NCBI GenBank assembly: GCA_003290165.1
Contig: QNQO01001841.1
Location: forward strand, 124,001 to 188,000
Length of the DNA: 64,000 nt
Origin: Berberis thunbergii
Taxonomy: Eukaryota; Streptophyta; Magnoliopsida; Ranunculales; Berberidaceae
Direction: 5' to 3'
In this document: positions 21,131 through 35,640 of the stretch, piece by piece
Layout of the letters: each line of letters opens with the position of its first letter
How positions within the stretch are numbered: position 1 is the first letter of the stretch
Made by a program: the position numbers and the translations under genes
The notes under the pieces: model-generated
Told to the model about the DNA's origin: nothing
The model's database searches: none
The model's input: only the letters and a program-made list of their open reading frames with translations

Positions 21131-22496
21131 TAAATGAAGATATTATATGATACATGAGGTAGAGGATCTGGTAGATGTATCAGCTATTAACATAGATCTT
21201 GGATCTGGCCAAAAAAAGAAGAATTCGATGTACATTTCAATAAGGAAAAAAAATCCAAGCTTCATTGTTTGTCCTGAAAAACTCCATAACCACTGCAGCC
21301 ACCCTTTCAACCAATCAAACCTTCAATCAAGAGAGATTTTTAACTCCCATGAAATTAACTACACTTTATGTCCCACAGATGAGCTGGACAACAGTGATGA
21401 AGTCGCATCTCACCAGTCAAATTACCATCTTGCCATCTGTGGTGAAGCTCAAGCCTCAACAAAGAGCACTTGCGCCACTCCTGGTTCTAATGAAGTTTAT
21501 TGATAAATTGAATGACAGTCACCCCCCTGGGACATATGACGAATTAATCCCAAAACAAATAGTACACAATATAAAATGAATGTCTGGAATGCCAACCAAT
21601 TGCATACAAATATAAAATCTCTATGAACAAACCTTTCTAGTTACAGGAAAATAACTCGCAAGATCACCCGTAATATATCATATCGCCCTTGTATGTCTAT
21701 CTTCTAAAAAAAAACCAATGACTTCAACAGCAACTACAGGGCGGGGTATATAATCTACAAGGAAATGAAAATTAATATGTTACGAAAAATCAGAAGTGAA
21801 CAAATGAAATACTGTGCAAAAAATAGTTAGATGAAGAATTGCATACCCATTTAGGTTGCCATTCACTACTGTCCCCAAAATCACATCATGTTCCATTCAT
21901 CTGGCATCTGAACAAATCTGTAGGCAATAATCAACTCCACCACCACTACCACCCCTCTTCAAAAGAAATCCTTCACTGTCCCCTTTCATAAAAATTAACA
22001 AAAAAACGAAAGAACAAAATTTGAAGCTCCTCAAAAAGAGCCAGAAAGATTTAGTCAGAACCAACTATACCAAATCAGCCTCCAAAACAAAATCGACAAT
22101 AGTGAATCAGGCACCCAGGTGCAACAGTGGTGGAGCCAGGAAAACGTCTTACATACAACTTTCGACTCATGTAGCAAGCACCATAACTTGTGAAGGAACC
22201 CACATTTTCTCGTCACTTTCCAAAACCTTTTACTGAGCCACAACCTTGTCCATGTTAAGATGCCATTCCAAGGACACAAAGAATACACTATATAAATCAC
22301 AATTCAATCTCACTTCTGTACAATTGTAAAAGGAGGGACAGGACAATGTGTCCCTAATCTGAAGTACTACTTGGTGCAGTGGAGATTTGCTCTGGCTTCT
22401 TTCTTTTTCCTCCTCAAAGGTCTGGTTATCCAAGTGAAGCAGCATGCAAAACAAATGATATTCACAGTATTGAAATTATCACCATTTCAGAAGGAT
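21131..22496 (-). other. 3' flank / probable 3' UTR of the CW gene
   Basis: Minus-strand sequence after the stop codon of the CW gene, with no better ORF. 22018-22240 is duplicated at 13403-13636. The poly(A) site cannot be fixed by eye. Open frames at 21147-21579 show no recognisable domain. Confidence 0.4.
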
Positions 22497-25400
22497 TTAA
22501 CGGCTAATAGCTTCCATAGCAAGCCGTACAAGGTGCAGTAACCCCTGTACATCATGGAAATTGCAGTCAAGCACCCTCTTAATAGTAGAGATACTTTCAT
22601 ACTGTGACTCTTCCAGACTGGCAGTTGCAGCTGCAAAAGCATTGTGCGATCTCCTTGTAGCTTCCATTGCAAAATTTACATTGTGTGTCTGCAGGCAAAC
22701 ACACTTAAATGAATGCTTGCCGACGGTAGAAAATCTTGTGAGTAAAATACGAAAGAAGTGACAAAATTATATGACATTGTACAGACTGAGACAAATTGGA
22801 GATTGACTGAATGGTTTAAACTATGTGTTCGATGATAAAGTTTAACGTCGCTAAATTTCAAACCATGGACTCAGCATTCAGTTTATCCCATCAAGTGCAA
22901 GGCTAGAATGAGAATTATTCTGCAGGGGCAGTTCAACACCCGTCCCTGCTCTCTCACTTACTATCATTTTTCTCCCTTTCTCTAGAGACTTGGGAGTTGG
23001 ACTGACACAAAGGACATGCTTCACTCCAGAACATTTAGGTAGCACTTAGTGATGATCATTTCATTATTGGGAGTATGTCTATGTGGTTCGCCAACTCCTT
23101 GTTTGTAGTGTACCCAGGAGCCTTGCCTCCTAGTTTTCTTATATGAATAAATTTGGATCTTTCTCTAAATAATTAGCCAGGACTTGGGACTCCTAGGCAG
23201 AACAATGAAATATAGAGCTTCATCACAGCTCCTTTTTTTTTTGTTCTTTGCATTGATGCCAATAGCAATGTGTTTGAAATCCAAAGACTCCATTATGTTG
23301 TAATAAAAAAGCATAATTTGACTGGTACACTTCAAGGTTTACCAAGCAATGAAGATGTACGTGCATCTCCAAATAGGATATGTGGAAACTAGACAAGGAT
23401 CTATTTAACCTGCAAAGAGAACTTCCTCAGAATTATAGAACCAATTTGAAAGTTGATTGATCAAAGAGCTCTCTGGCAGAGAGAAAAAAACCTTGCATGC
23501 ACACCCTTTGACTATGCTCAGTAATCCAAGCGGAAAAGAATGCACTTGTTTCTTAAGACAAATAAATTTTAATCGGGCATAGAAGAAAGGCAAGTCTTTC
23601 CTATATTCATGATTATGAAGGATTTCATGGATTTTTAATTATTTGACTATCATATTTGATAATTCTGTACATCTGATATATTTTAGTTTTATCCAACAAG
23701 GCAATTGAACAATTAGAGGGTGTTTGTTGGCACCGCCCCACTTACAAATGGCGGACCACCTGAAAATTATGTTTGTTTAGTAGTAGCACTTATACGTGCT
23801 CAACGGCTATTGGCTTGATTTTTATAAGCACCAGGGGTGATGCTTATAGCCACTTATAAATTCGGACTTGTAAGTGGCTTAAGTGATGCAAACAAACACC
23901 CCTTAGTTTTCAGCAAGCTTTTAGTGTTTTATTGATCCAAAAAAAGTTTTCAGCATTTCACTTGTTCACTCTGAACTTCTCACAAGATTGATCTTTGAAT
24001 AAAATAAAAATAAAATAAGTATAAACTGAGTCACTTACAAAGTTAAGCAACCGCTCATAGTTTGGACGATTTTGTGCAGCAATAACATGGTTACTAGCAT
24101 TCGGAGAACCAAGTGTTTTGGTCAAAGTAACTTTATCCTGTGTGCCATGATTGTTCAAGTTATCAAGATCCGAGGCAGAAGAAGATGGAGATTCGCCTAC
24201 CAAAAAACAATGGACTCATAAGGTTGTCACCTAAAAAAACAGCAACTGGCTCTGGAAAAAAAAAACAAAAATCACAAAATAAAATCTAAAAGAAAAAGAA
24301 TGAACCAAGCAAATATTTCATTCTCTAGTAAGTAATAAATAAAGATCATCACATTTGACTTAACTAAATCTAAAGGACTACTCAAGAAATGAAGAATAAC
24401 AATCATTCTTACTTTGATGTCATCATCATTTTTTTGTTTCTCAATCAGCAAAAAATGGATTTAATGACTAAACAGAAGCATGATCCAAAATTCAGTAAAC
24501 AATGATAAGTTACCGTAAATTGCACATATAATCCAGTTTCATATATACCAGAAACTGCTTATAGAACTCGTTGGGAGCATTCTTGCGTTTGGCAAAAATC
24601 ACCCACACACCCAAAAAAAAAAAAAGGGATTGCATCTCAGTCAGGAAGGCACACATAACTTTGCAAAGATAGAGTTCCACACCTTCCATTAAAAAAAAGA
24701 TAAAGAGTTAACATTTTTCTTTTACAGAGGTTTAGAATATTTCATTCTCTACTCCAATGGAGCATATTTCACACTCCATGACCGAATTGAAGCTTAAGCC
24801 TCACTCACAGTCCCAATGAGGCTCACACCTCACTTAATTGAGGCTTAAATACTGAGACGTTGTGAGGCTTAAGCCTCAAATCCAATATTTTATAAAAATA
24901 AAATAATAAATAAACCCCTTGCCTCCTTCCCCTAACACTGATGATTATATGTCATTATGTTGTGCGCATTTTGTTATTTCTATGAGTTGTGGGATCTGAG
25001 CCTCTGACTACTTGTTGATTATATGTTTTTTTTTTTGGAGGGGGGGACGAACGGACGGACTTTAAAGATGTTGATGATGTCTAATGCCATTTGGTTATGA
25101 CTTGTGATGTGTTATAGATCTTGTAGTGTTAGGTTGTGCATGACTATGTTTTATGGTCTCCATATTTTTGTCACTACCATTTGATAAAAGCTTGAGACAA
25201 CACACTAAATTATTTATGTATTTCTTCTTTATTATGCTCGACTAACACTGAATAGTTTATACATGTATGATGTATCATGTTCTCATTTTGATTTTTTCAC
25301 TATTTGCATTTTATTATCTGAATTTTAACAAACTGAGGCTTACGCCTCGTGAAAGGCTAGCGCCACAGTGCCTGATTAAGCTTTTCCCTGGCTGCAAGTG

Positions 25401-28118
25401 AAATGGTAAAAACAGAAATGTGTGGTGGCTAGTAGCGAAGAATGTACAATGCTGACAATAATCCCGTAGACATTGACACGTGACTGGAAGGGTTTGACGC
25501 TACATGCTTGAAGGCATAAGCCACTTAAAAATAATTAAATAATTAAACAATAAAATAAAATTACAATAAAAAACATTATAGAAGGATATGAATAATCTCA
25601 GATAATTTACTCCTTTGGAAGAATTTAGGTTGGACATAATGTCGTACCAGTTTAGGAATTAAGAACTCTGGGAAATCAGAACACATGCAAAATCCAATCA
25701 GTCATACATGCCACAAGCTTATGGCAGTGACGTCCAAAATCACTCCATTCTTACCAGACATCATCCCTCTGAAGAGCGGATTGTTTCTTTCAAACCAAAT
25801 TTCCCAAAGAATAGCATATGAAGCTAGCACCCATATAAAAAATGACTTGCATCAATGCATTTCAGAAACACAGAATAGACCCTAAACCTGGTGAAAGTAA
25901 GCAAATGTCTTGATCAAAATCAAGACATATGAAGCTATCACCCATATGAAGCTTGCTTACATTCCAGAAGAGATGATCAAAATCATCATCAACATTGAAA
26001 CACCTAACAAGAACATTGAGAGTAGGTAGCCTATTCCACCATCACCCACAAGGAGAAAGAGATTTTGGTGGGAATGAATCTTCTACAAATTAGTTTCCAT
26101 TTTCAAAGAGAGAGATCTAAAGCACCTTGAAGGAGGTTGCACCAACTTCCATATGACAGAGAATTCACCATTCTTAGATCACTTACAACTCAAATCATCC
26201 TCCCTAAAAGGTCATTTTACATCATCTAAGATGCGAGACGCACTATCTACAACTTATGAGAAAACTGTATCATTACTGATCATGGTTGACAGTGAAATAA
26301 ACAGCTCTGAATAAAAAAGAGAATATAACTGAATGAAGCCTTTTGAGGAGAAAATATTGTGCCTCGAGACTGATTCCCTAGATATATGGGTACACACACT
26401 CCCAAAATAGCTTGGTGTATATCATGTGTACATTCATCATCCATGGACTGTTTACTAAGATGGTAGAATTATTTATGGAGAATTCCATTACATGGACTGG
26501 GACTCTTAGATTGCAGCTATTCCGAACCATCAATTTCCAATCCCTCATGTGGCACAAATGTTTTAGGTTTATGTCAGTGGGTCTGAACTCACCGACACAA
26601 GCATCTTGTATATTGTCTTCCAAGTTCCTACCACCAGTATTGTCATTGCATTCTCCAACTAACCAACTATAGATAAAAGGCTCTCCTTCGCTTCAATTTC
26701 AACCAACTTCAAAGACATCCCTCAACCACCTTAGAGCTCCAATAAAAACAATTACAATGGAAGTCTTGCCACCAGAATTTTCCACAACCTACAGGCTATA
26801 CAAGCTTTGATGTTAATCTGATGTTTTAGAAACATATGGTTTGACTTGTTTTACCACCTACATAGGGTGTCACTAATTTCATTCAGAGATTGGACTAGGC
26901 TGGCAAAAACATATTTTTGGATTTGCACGGCACATCAATGATCCAATACTACAGACATTGGAGCTACTGATAGCACTAACAAACAACCATACTATAAAGG
27001 TAGGGGACGCCATGAGTTGGAATTAAGACCAATCAGCCTAGCTAAAACCTTTGAAAGTTTATTTGTTTTATCTCTTGATCAAACCACAATCACTTTCATG
27101 ACATAAAATCGCTTTCATTATCAAAAAGTGCATGTTTCCCTTGTGGAAGAACTAAAACATAGGTTAATTGTCCTGTCAGTATGAGAACGGAGTTTTAGAC
27201 TCCTCCATTCTTAGATAAAGTCCTGTACAAGGCTTCCTGAAGGGAGGCTCAAGCTTTTTGTTGTCTTGAAGTTGAAGTGGAGTCCTTGTGACTCCACATG
27301 GCATTTAAGACTGTATACCAGTAAGCTTACTAAAGACGAATATTAATAGTTCTTCACGATAATAATATATGAACAAACAACCAAGTATCCCCTGACAAGC
27401 AGAAGTACGATTCATGCAAATCTAGTACGAAGAATCCAAAGATCAACCCTCGGTTTTTTATAAATTCTAATTACCCGGAACCATTTGCAGAGCTGCTTGC
27501 AACTCATGACGATCTTTGTTTGCACTGGAATGTTTGAAATAAATGACCCTCATGTATGCCACCTCCATGCATTTGTAAGCAAGAGCAGAAGCAGCCATTT
27601 CTTTGCGTCTTTCATATTCACGAGCAACAAACCTATGAATTTTAAGAAAGAAATGTCAACAAGCGCCAGATTACAGTTACAATGACCATCAACTTTAGCA
27701 TTACTTATTTATCGTTGGCCATAATCTTTGAAAACAAGTTTCAGCTGAGCATATCAAACTGACATTTTTTACTCCAAACAAGGTGTCTTCACAAAAAGTT
27801 TTGCACTCCTGACACCACACAAAAGCCGAATGCAACAAACAACATGTATACCCCAGGTAGATTCAACTTCAAAAAGGAAATAATAACAATTTATATTTTC
27901 TCAAAAGAATAGGAACCTACTCAGAACAAAGTATTTAACCAAAGTAATACGTGCTACAGAAGGATAACATATCAGAAATGACTCATACAAACAGCTACTA
28001 GGATTAAATAGTAACAGTGGAACATTTTGATTAAAAAATAGTAGTTCAAAAGGAGAGTCCAACAGATTTATGCCAGATACTTTTTCATGCTTGGTCACAT
28101 CAAGGATACTATCAAAAA

Positions 28119-28160
<42 letters not shown>

Positions 28161-31100
28161 GTGTTGCGGGAAATAAAATCTCTTCAATAAACTTTGACAA
28201 GATAACATACCCGCACAGACTTGCGGTGCTGCTATACACTTGCATTGACGTTTCCCCGTGTTTGGCACTCTCAATGTTGCAAGGGTCCAAAAGTGATGCT
28301 CCATAAAGGAACTTCAAAGCTGCCTGGAAGTATAAACCAGTTGTGTCGAGATCTGACCCAGAGTTCTACAGTACAACCCAACCAAACATGAAGAAAGGAA
28401 CAAAGAAAAGATATTATACGATATCAAGTTTGGAAGGAAGCATACAAGATTGAATAAATAATACCTTAAGACGATCAGCAGAGTGTTTGAGATCCTTGGC
28501 TTCTTTTAAGGCACTAGCACCATCCTTGGCTTCTTTCAAGGCACTAGCACCAGCCTGACTGGAGGAATCTTTCCGAAGTGGACCAGAGCCCTCAAGATCA
28601 CTAACAACAAGCCCATTAGATGACGAATGTCTCAAGCTATTATGGTTTGCTCCTGCCTTATTATCAGGTTTCTTTGGGAGTTTTATCACCTTCAGTGCAT
28701 CACCACCACCAGCACTAGAGGTATCAACTGACAATACGTCTGACCCACTGCCTTTGTGGGTATTGGGCATCGGTAGGGAACGTCCTGTTTGGATTTCTTG
28801 CTTATCTCCAGAATGTGACAACAACTTTGGCTTTCCTCTTCTTGATGCCGTTTCCAATTGATCAGTTCTATCTGAAAGAGACCGCTGGGAGGATCTTCCT
28901 CTATCACAGTCCTGCAGGAGGTTTTGTTGAGGGTTAGATCTCCCATCTTTGGCACTGTTAGCATTCATTTTTGCATCTGACCCAGCAGAGCCTCCAAATT
29001 TTGACTGTTTTTCCATTCTACTTTCACGTGACCACTTTCCTGCAGAATCCTTCTTGGTCAAATAGTTTTTGTCATCCTTTCCAGATTTAACACCAGATTT
29101 TCCCTGAAAAGCATACTTCACATCCTTTTGTTCTTTGTGGTAATGTAAAGGATCTTCTGATTCAATCTCTGCCTCGTTCCTTGAGTTTTTAGTAGGATTG
29201 AACTCCTCTTGCTCACTGAATGATTTAGAGACCTTGACCTTACCTTTATCCAAATCTGACACAGCACTTCTTTGTTTATCTTTGGACCGTGACGAATAAC
29301 CCTTTCCTGACTTCGAAAGAGATCCATTAGGACCATTACGGCTGTTGTTCAGTTTGTCCATCTCATGACTATGTTCTTTACCCCCTACTTCGGCATGCTG
29401 ATCACGTTGATCCAAGGCATCAGCGCCACCATTCACCAAAGGGGAACTTTCAAAATGATAATGTGATGATTCATTGTGTGCCTTGGCCTTGCCACCAAAT
29501 ATATCATTCCCATCTCCATCTGGATAATCAAGCACCATTGATTCCAGAGATCCATGATTTACAGCAGAGGAATCCTTCGCCTTCCTCATTGCCCCAGGAC
29601 GATCACTTCTGCCATCCCCTTCACCATCTGAGCATCTTATTGGGCTACCCATGACCGGCAAACCAACATTTGTGGCATCATCTTTACCCAGTAGAATCCT
29701 CCGTGCTGATGTACCCTTGTCTGGATTGGAAACTCTCAAAGGAGATGAAGAAACTGACTCTACTGGTGATGCTTTTGCCTCCAGAAAATTTCCTTTACTT
29801 TTATGAGAACCTGAAACCTTAGAAGAGCTGGAAGTAGCAGCCAAGGAAGGTTGTTCATATGCCAAATCCCTTTTCAGCAAATCTACACTATCTACCATCC
29901 GTTGCATTGCTAGGTTCCCCCCTCTATTTTGCACCAATTGCTGGTCCTTCTCAATAAGACTTCTGTCATATTCCATTCCATCAGCTAATAAATCTCTACC
30001 ACGGGAAACCAGGATCCCAGTCGCTCTATCCTTTTTGTCTGTTGTACCACTGCCCTTGCAGTTATTGGATTCCTTCCCCTCTGACTTCGATAGCCTGATC
30101 TTTTTCCCCTTCTTAAGTTCGCTTTCACTGTTCCCCTCTTTAAAAGTACTTTTGTTGGCCTCAAGATTTGGAGTATCTAAAGGATAAATGTGACTCTCCT
30201 GCCACTCCTTTACTTTCCTCTTTTTTGTTGAAATATCCTTTTTATCAACTTTACTTCTATCTTGGGGACTACCATCCAAAGAACCCTTAATTAGGTCTTT
30301 TGGCTTCTTAGCAGAAGATGATAAATTCTCCTTTGCATCATACTTCTGATCCTTCGAAGAAGAGTACTCAACATACCTGTGTACATCCTGTCCAGCTGTT
30401 GTAGCTGACAAACCGTCAATCGAGGTTTTCCCCATGACCCCATCCATGTCAGCATTCCAGTCAGTATCAGCATCCGCATATGGCAAACCTTCCATCTTAG
30501 TTTTCTTAGAAGCTTTATATCCATCAGGGTCAGCTTCCCTTTTGATTTTCACTTTTGAATGATTAGCATTTCCTGCAATTGTTTTACATAGATGAATTAA
30601 ATAGCACATCTTGTACGAAAGTTGGAATTCTAAATCTATTTTAGCTTTTCAGAATACCTCCATCTGTTGCCAGTTTGTGCTTTTCTTTGCGTTTATTTCC
30701 ATGTTTTTCCACAGCCGAGTCACTCGACTTGCTTACATGCTGAATGCCAGGTTTGCTGACCTTGTTAGACTGCGAAGGAGACAGGTTGACGTCATTTAAA
30801 CTTCTGCTCTTCATAGATGACTGCTGGTTTGTTATTGTGGAGTGAGGAAGGTGCGCATAGCCAGTTGTATCTGATGTCTCTTTCAATCCATGTTTCTTCT
30901 TTTCCGTAATTCGCCCACCATGTATGTTATGTTTTTGGTCGAGGTCAATTTGCTGCATTTGAGGCAAATTTACTCCTGACCCACCCCAATTTTGCTGAGC
31001 ATGCTGACTATTTTGACCACCAGGAACAGGGATTGCATACAATGCGTTCAAAGCTTTTGTTGTCTCCTCTTCACTAATAGTACAGCGGTTCATTCCAGGC

Positions 31101-34100
31101 CTAGGAATCAAAAGGGGAAAAGGTACCACTTCAATAATTGATGATTTACTAATTTTCATAGCAACAGTAAATGTAAAATAATGATAATTATTATTATTAT
31201 TAAAAAAATGACCACTGTTTTGTCTAATTTATACCTTACTTAGAATGCAACAATAAAAGAACTTACAGCCAGTTAAGCATGCTACACAGCCACTTCTTTG
31301 GAAGGTGATCAGGATTTGTACCAAAAGGCAGGAGCCGCCATTTCTGACACCTGTCACAGGCAACCCAATTTTCTTCAATAACTACAGGTGCTGCAGTAAC
31401 AGTATCAGAAACAGGTCCATTTCCTGTGGTCAGGGGAGCAACACTTGGGACCGCCTTCGGATAGGAAACAGATGTCAACTGGGTGTCAATCTTTGTACTG
31501 CTTAGCCTTTCCTTTGATTTGTCAGCAAATTGGTGGGTCTGTTTCTCAAAAGCCTCAGATTTATAATCGTTTGGCCTATCTTTAGAAGGCCATTCTAGAG
31601 TGCCTGCCTGATCCATTTTTACGCCTCCAACATCAAGAAGGGTTTCTCGCATTAAACCAGGCTCTTTGCACCATTTACTATCATCCAATTTGCTTTTAGA
31701 TGAGGAATCACTGCTGTTCTTATTCTTCTCTTTTAATGTTGCTGAAGAAACAGCTGCTAACCTTTCATTTGTGATTTCTGTAGCAACAAATCCATTACTT
31801 TTGCTTGCCCTTGATTTCTTTTTTCCCCCAGACAACACTTGCTCATTTCTACCAGGTACATTCGTGTCATCTTTTTGTTCATGCGATAGAACTTTTTTGT
31901 CCTTTGGTATAGTTCCACCACTAAGATCTTTCCTTCCTCTACAACCATCAAAATCAGACTTCAATGGATCATAGTTTTTGTTGTGTTTGCTCTTCCCATC
32001 TTTCCTTGGGGAAGACTGAGCATCTTGACGAACATTATCAATTCTATCTTCCCAAACCTTGTATCCCATACTTGTCTTTGTTTTTAGTTTCTCAACCCTC
32101 TTTGGCCTGTGCATGGCTTTAGACTGTAATATTTCTTCCTTTGCATTTGCAACATCCATGGGTTGGGATTTATCATTCACTTTGGCCATTTTGTGTTCAG
32201 CGGTAACATCTGAAGTCCTACCAGTGTCTTCTGGAAGATCATGAAATGTATATTCTGAATCGTATAGGAGTGGAAGCTTCAATGAATTGGAGACGAACTC
32301 ACTACCCTCTGCAGTCTCAATGTCTATCTCTCTCTTCAAAAAGGTACCAATATCATTCCCATCTTTGACAACTCTGTTCTTCGTTTCTTTCGACCTCCTG
32401 CTTTTCTCCTTTATTTTCTTTCCTCCGAAAACTTTACCTTCCCCCATTGCTGCAAAGGAATCTTCTAACATGGAATAATTACCTTCACTACCCTTATGAA
32501 GTACAGAAGATCTACTGTCTATCAAATTATGTTTCTTTTCCTTCAAGTGCAACAGACTATCAGAAAGAGGTGACAGCATGCCTCCAGGAATGGGAGAAGA
32601 AGTCATAATCTGTTTCGTCATAGTTAAAAGACCAAGAGTCATTCTAGGTCACTCATGATTCATCCATTAGAATAAAAAATTTTAATCGATAATAAAGAAC
32701 ATTTACCTGAAGTATACTTGTGGGAGATTTATCTGGTGACTGGCAACGTTTAAGAGACAGCCCTCCACTTTCAACAGGGCTTTCATCTGGCGATGAAAAT
32801 GGGGAGAAATCCAACCCAAGGCCACTAACGATTGCAGCAGATTTTTTAGAGACATTATCAGAACCCACTTTAAGTCGAACCTTCAGTGATTTTGATTTCC
32901 TCAAGGTAAGTACTTTGTTAACAGGTTCACGTTTGAGAGTAGATTCCCCAGCATTGCTGAAAAGTGATGGATAAAGATCTCTTCTGGATGAGTTATCCAC
33001 AAATGAGGACTTTGAAACAGGAGGCGGTGCAACACTCGTGGAAGCTGCTCCAAGCTTTGCAAAGGGAGTTACACTTGTTGAAACGGAAGAGTTCTGGTGA
33101 GCACCCTGTACCATAAAACAAGCCAATATGCTAAAGTAAATAGAATCCATAAAGTCGGTAACGAGGTTGCCAGCAATAAGTTATCCATGGCAATGGAACA
33201 AATATACACACATTAGAAAGAGAGAGAGCTTTCATAACAAATCTTATGTTTGAATACCTCTGATGGCAAATTGCTTGGAGATCTTGGTGTACCATAGCTA
33301 TGAATTTTCTGCGGAGTCTTTGGGTGAGACAAAATAGATGGTGACCGCTGATAAGTGGGCAAAAAAGAACCATAGCCACCAAATTTTGCCCCTGTAGAAA
33401 TTAATAAATGCCCTATAATCATGTCTGAAGAAAAGGAGGAAAGCATTTGAACTTATCGTGGCCCAATATATCCAGTAATCCATCACGGGTGACTTACCCA
33501 AATTCTCTGCCGACAATCCACCTTCAAAATCTTTCTGAAAGTGTCCCAATACATCTTGAACCTTCTCATCCTTCATAACAATAACCAAATTCTTAATAAC
33601 TCTTGAAGATAAATGTGAAAGAAGGGGAAAACAAGGACTGTAATGTATAAACTCTAAACAGAAGGGAGAATGCCCACATGAAGCAAAATACATTTTAACA
33701 TACTGTATAACCATAAATACGGAACAGAAACGCACACGCATGCACCCACCACAGACACTGTCTGCCACAGATCATAATTCACATTATTTTCACACTCCCC
33801 CCTTATATTTCCAACAGTATTGTTCTCAAAGTGCCAGTCAGGGAAAATGCTTCTTATACATCTATAATAAGACACTACTACAATATACTACTTCCTCCAA
33901 GTAAATGGATGAGTCTGAAACTTGGAAATTTCAAAAAACAAAGATCAGGGTCATACATACCTTAGCCAGGAAGAGGAAAGTAGCGCAGAAGAAGCAAGAA
34001 TCGTCATTAAATATATAGTTGATAAGAGTGCTATAATAGAAATATGCTACAATTTGGATCAAGTGCAGACTGTGATGAGTAGCAGTAAACTAAAGGAAAC

Positions 34101-35319
34101 AGAAACCAAAATACAGCCAGCAACCCTTTTGAATGTTTTCCAAAGGCAACTATGCTATTTGAACCGTTCCAACTGTTTTCCCTTATTTAGGAAAATGGTC
34201 AAAGAGAAAATTTGCATCAACTTGAAATGAGAACGAAACATTTACGAAAAAAAAATTAGCCAATCCAAGTGACAAAAGGTCATGTTTTCAGTTTTGAAGC
34301 TTCTCCCTCTTCTCCCATGTTTAACTTTTTACCAAAAAATGAAGTTGCAAAATTGGAAACTTGAAAACTTTAATCTAACAATGGTTAAAGTTTCCAGTGT
34401 CATAGACATCTGAGCAATCCTCAACTTAATGTTACAACTTACAAACAAACATCAGCAAAAAATCTTGAACCAGCTAATGCAAGCAAGAAAGTGTCACGTC
34501 ATTGGGTTTTTTTCCTTCTGACTGCCCCGGCTAATAAACCAGTAACTGGAACTGAGAAAATTGCGAATTAACTAGTGGCCTAAAGTTTCACAACAACGAC
34601 AGTGTTAAGTAACAACCAAACATTCATGAAGGTTCTCAAGCCAACTAAGTGTGCTGAGACTACCATGATGTTTTTTTTTCTCCTTCCATTTTATATAGTT
34701 TTTCTTTCCTCTATGTTTACTCCCCCAATTCCCAGAAAACAAAAATGACGCTTTAGAGTTTAGACATCTGGAAAAACACACAAATCAGACAATGGACTGA
34801 AGTTCAAAAAGAGCTTAGTTTGAAAAGAGCCCAAAATAATAATAATAAATGTTTCCCTTCCCATTTCCTCTCTTCTTCCATTTTAATGGGAGTTTCTTCC
34901 CCTTTCACCTGCCCCAATCCCAAACAAATAAATTCAATCACTAAACACTCATAAAACATAAATCGAACTATTCCGAACTTTCTCAACAGTGGAAAACAAG
35001 AATAAACCTCAACAATAGGTGTAATGCTTTATGAACTACAATCCAATACTTCAAATGTAACCAAATGTTGCACTATTGCCTACACAAAACATACAGTACA
35101 AAAACCAAAATGACCATAAAAATCAAACTTTCTTAAACCAAAATAACATAATAGACTTACAAGATACGAGAGATCGACATCCGGGTCGATATTGGCCTCA
35201 TCATCTTGATAATCATAGGCTTCCCCTTCTTCAAGCTCAGTTTCATCCATCTCTCCTCTACCACCAAACCCCAAACCTAACCCCTTTCTTCCACCATCCC
35301 TCCTCTCCAAAGAGATCAT
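22497..35319 (-). CDS. CW-type zinc finger protein (CWZF7-like chromatin protein)
   Basis: Eleven coding exons on the minus strand: 35319-35161, 33570-33498, 33391-33258, 33105-32707, 32609-31267, 31100-30658, 30572-28465, 28365-28211, 27632-27475, 24196-24039 and 22688-22497 (stop TAA 22499-22497). They sum to 5322 bp with matching phases, i.e. 1773 residues. The N-terminus reads MISLERRDGGRKG then an acidic ELEEGEAYDYQ; GAKFGGYGSFLPTYQRSP follows. The CW domain is at about 668-720 (WVACDRCQKWRLLPFG, KWLCSM, NRC), with tryptophans and four cysteines intact. A long low-complexity K/S/D-rich middle follows, and a conserved C-terminal helical domain from about 1554. CW domains read methylated H3K4 and the protein is presumably nuclear. 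The introns hold L1 and MITE debris. Start chosen from family similarity. Confidence 0.92.
23716..23902. mobile_element. Tourist/PIF-Harbinger-like MITE in CW gene intron 10
   Basis: The element is 187 bp with inverted ends GAGGGTGTTTGTT and (complement of the right end) GGGGTGTTTGTTTGCA. TTA duplications flank it at 23713-23715 and 23903-23905. It has no coding capacity, which matches non-autonomous Harbinger/Tourist elements. Confidence 0.7.
24730..25390. repeat. GAGGCTTAAGCCTC-rich segment in CW gene intron 9
   Basis: Short inverted motifs (AGGCTTAAGCCTC, GAGGCTTACGCCTC) cluster at both ends of a roughly 600-bp AT-rich core, suggesting a decayed DNA transposon. No duplication was recognised. 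Confidence 0.3.
25690..26060 (-). mobile_element. L1-type LINE ORF2 C-terminal remnant (intron 9)
   Basis: The minus strand reads AILWEIWFERNNPLFRG at about 25800 and a zinc-binding-like NVLVRCFNVDDDFDHLFWN near 26000, typical of the end of plant L1 ORF2. It is full of stops. Confidence 0.6.
28114..28158. repeat. A-run plus (AT)n microsatellite, CW gene intron 8
   Basis: About 14 A followed by about 15 AT dinucleotides. Probably length-polymorphic. Confidence 0.9.
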
Positions 35320-35640
35320 CAAACAACTGCACCCCCACAAACCCTCAATTTCCCATCCACCAAAAACCGACCTTTCACCACCCCACACACCACCAAATCA
35401 AGAAACCTCCCAAACCCATTTCAGAAACCGAAAACCCAGAAAAACCCAGTGTCCCAAATCTCTTCAAACAATCAAACACAATCACAAACCCTCCTTTTCT
35501 CACCCACCAATAACACCCCTAAAACTCCCCCTGACAGGCCTTAACACCATGATCGGTGCACATATTCTAACACCCTTTCGCTTAGATCGTCACTCTATAC
35601 TCTCTCTCTCTCTATTGAGCTGGTTTCGATTTACAGAGAC
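35320..35640 (-). promoter_or_regulatory. 5' UTR / core promoter region of the CW gene
   Basis: Minus-strand DNA upstream of the ATG at 35319. It contains a (CT)n/(GA)n stretch at 35600-35612, common in plant 5' leaders. The long open frame on the opposite strand here (35076-35513) is a shadow of exon 1 and leader. Confidence 0.4.

Noticed and set aside
31305..32974. Several plus-strand ORFs of 60-100 codons
   Set aside because: They lie opposite the long CW gene exons and show no family pattern of their own.
35076..35513. 145-codon plus-strand ORF rich in Pro, Gln and Asn
   Set aside because: Antisense shadow of CW gene exon 1 and its leader.
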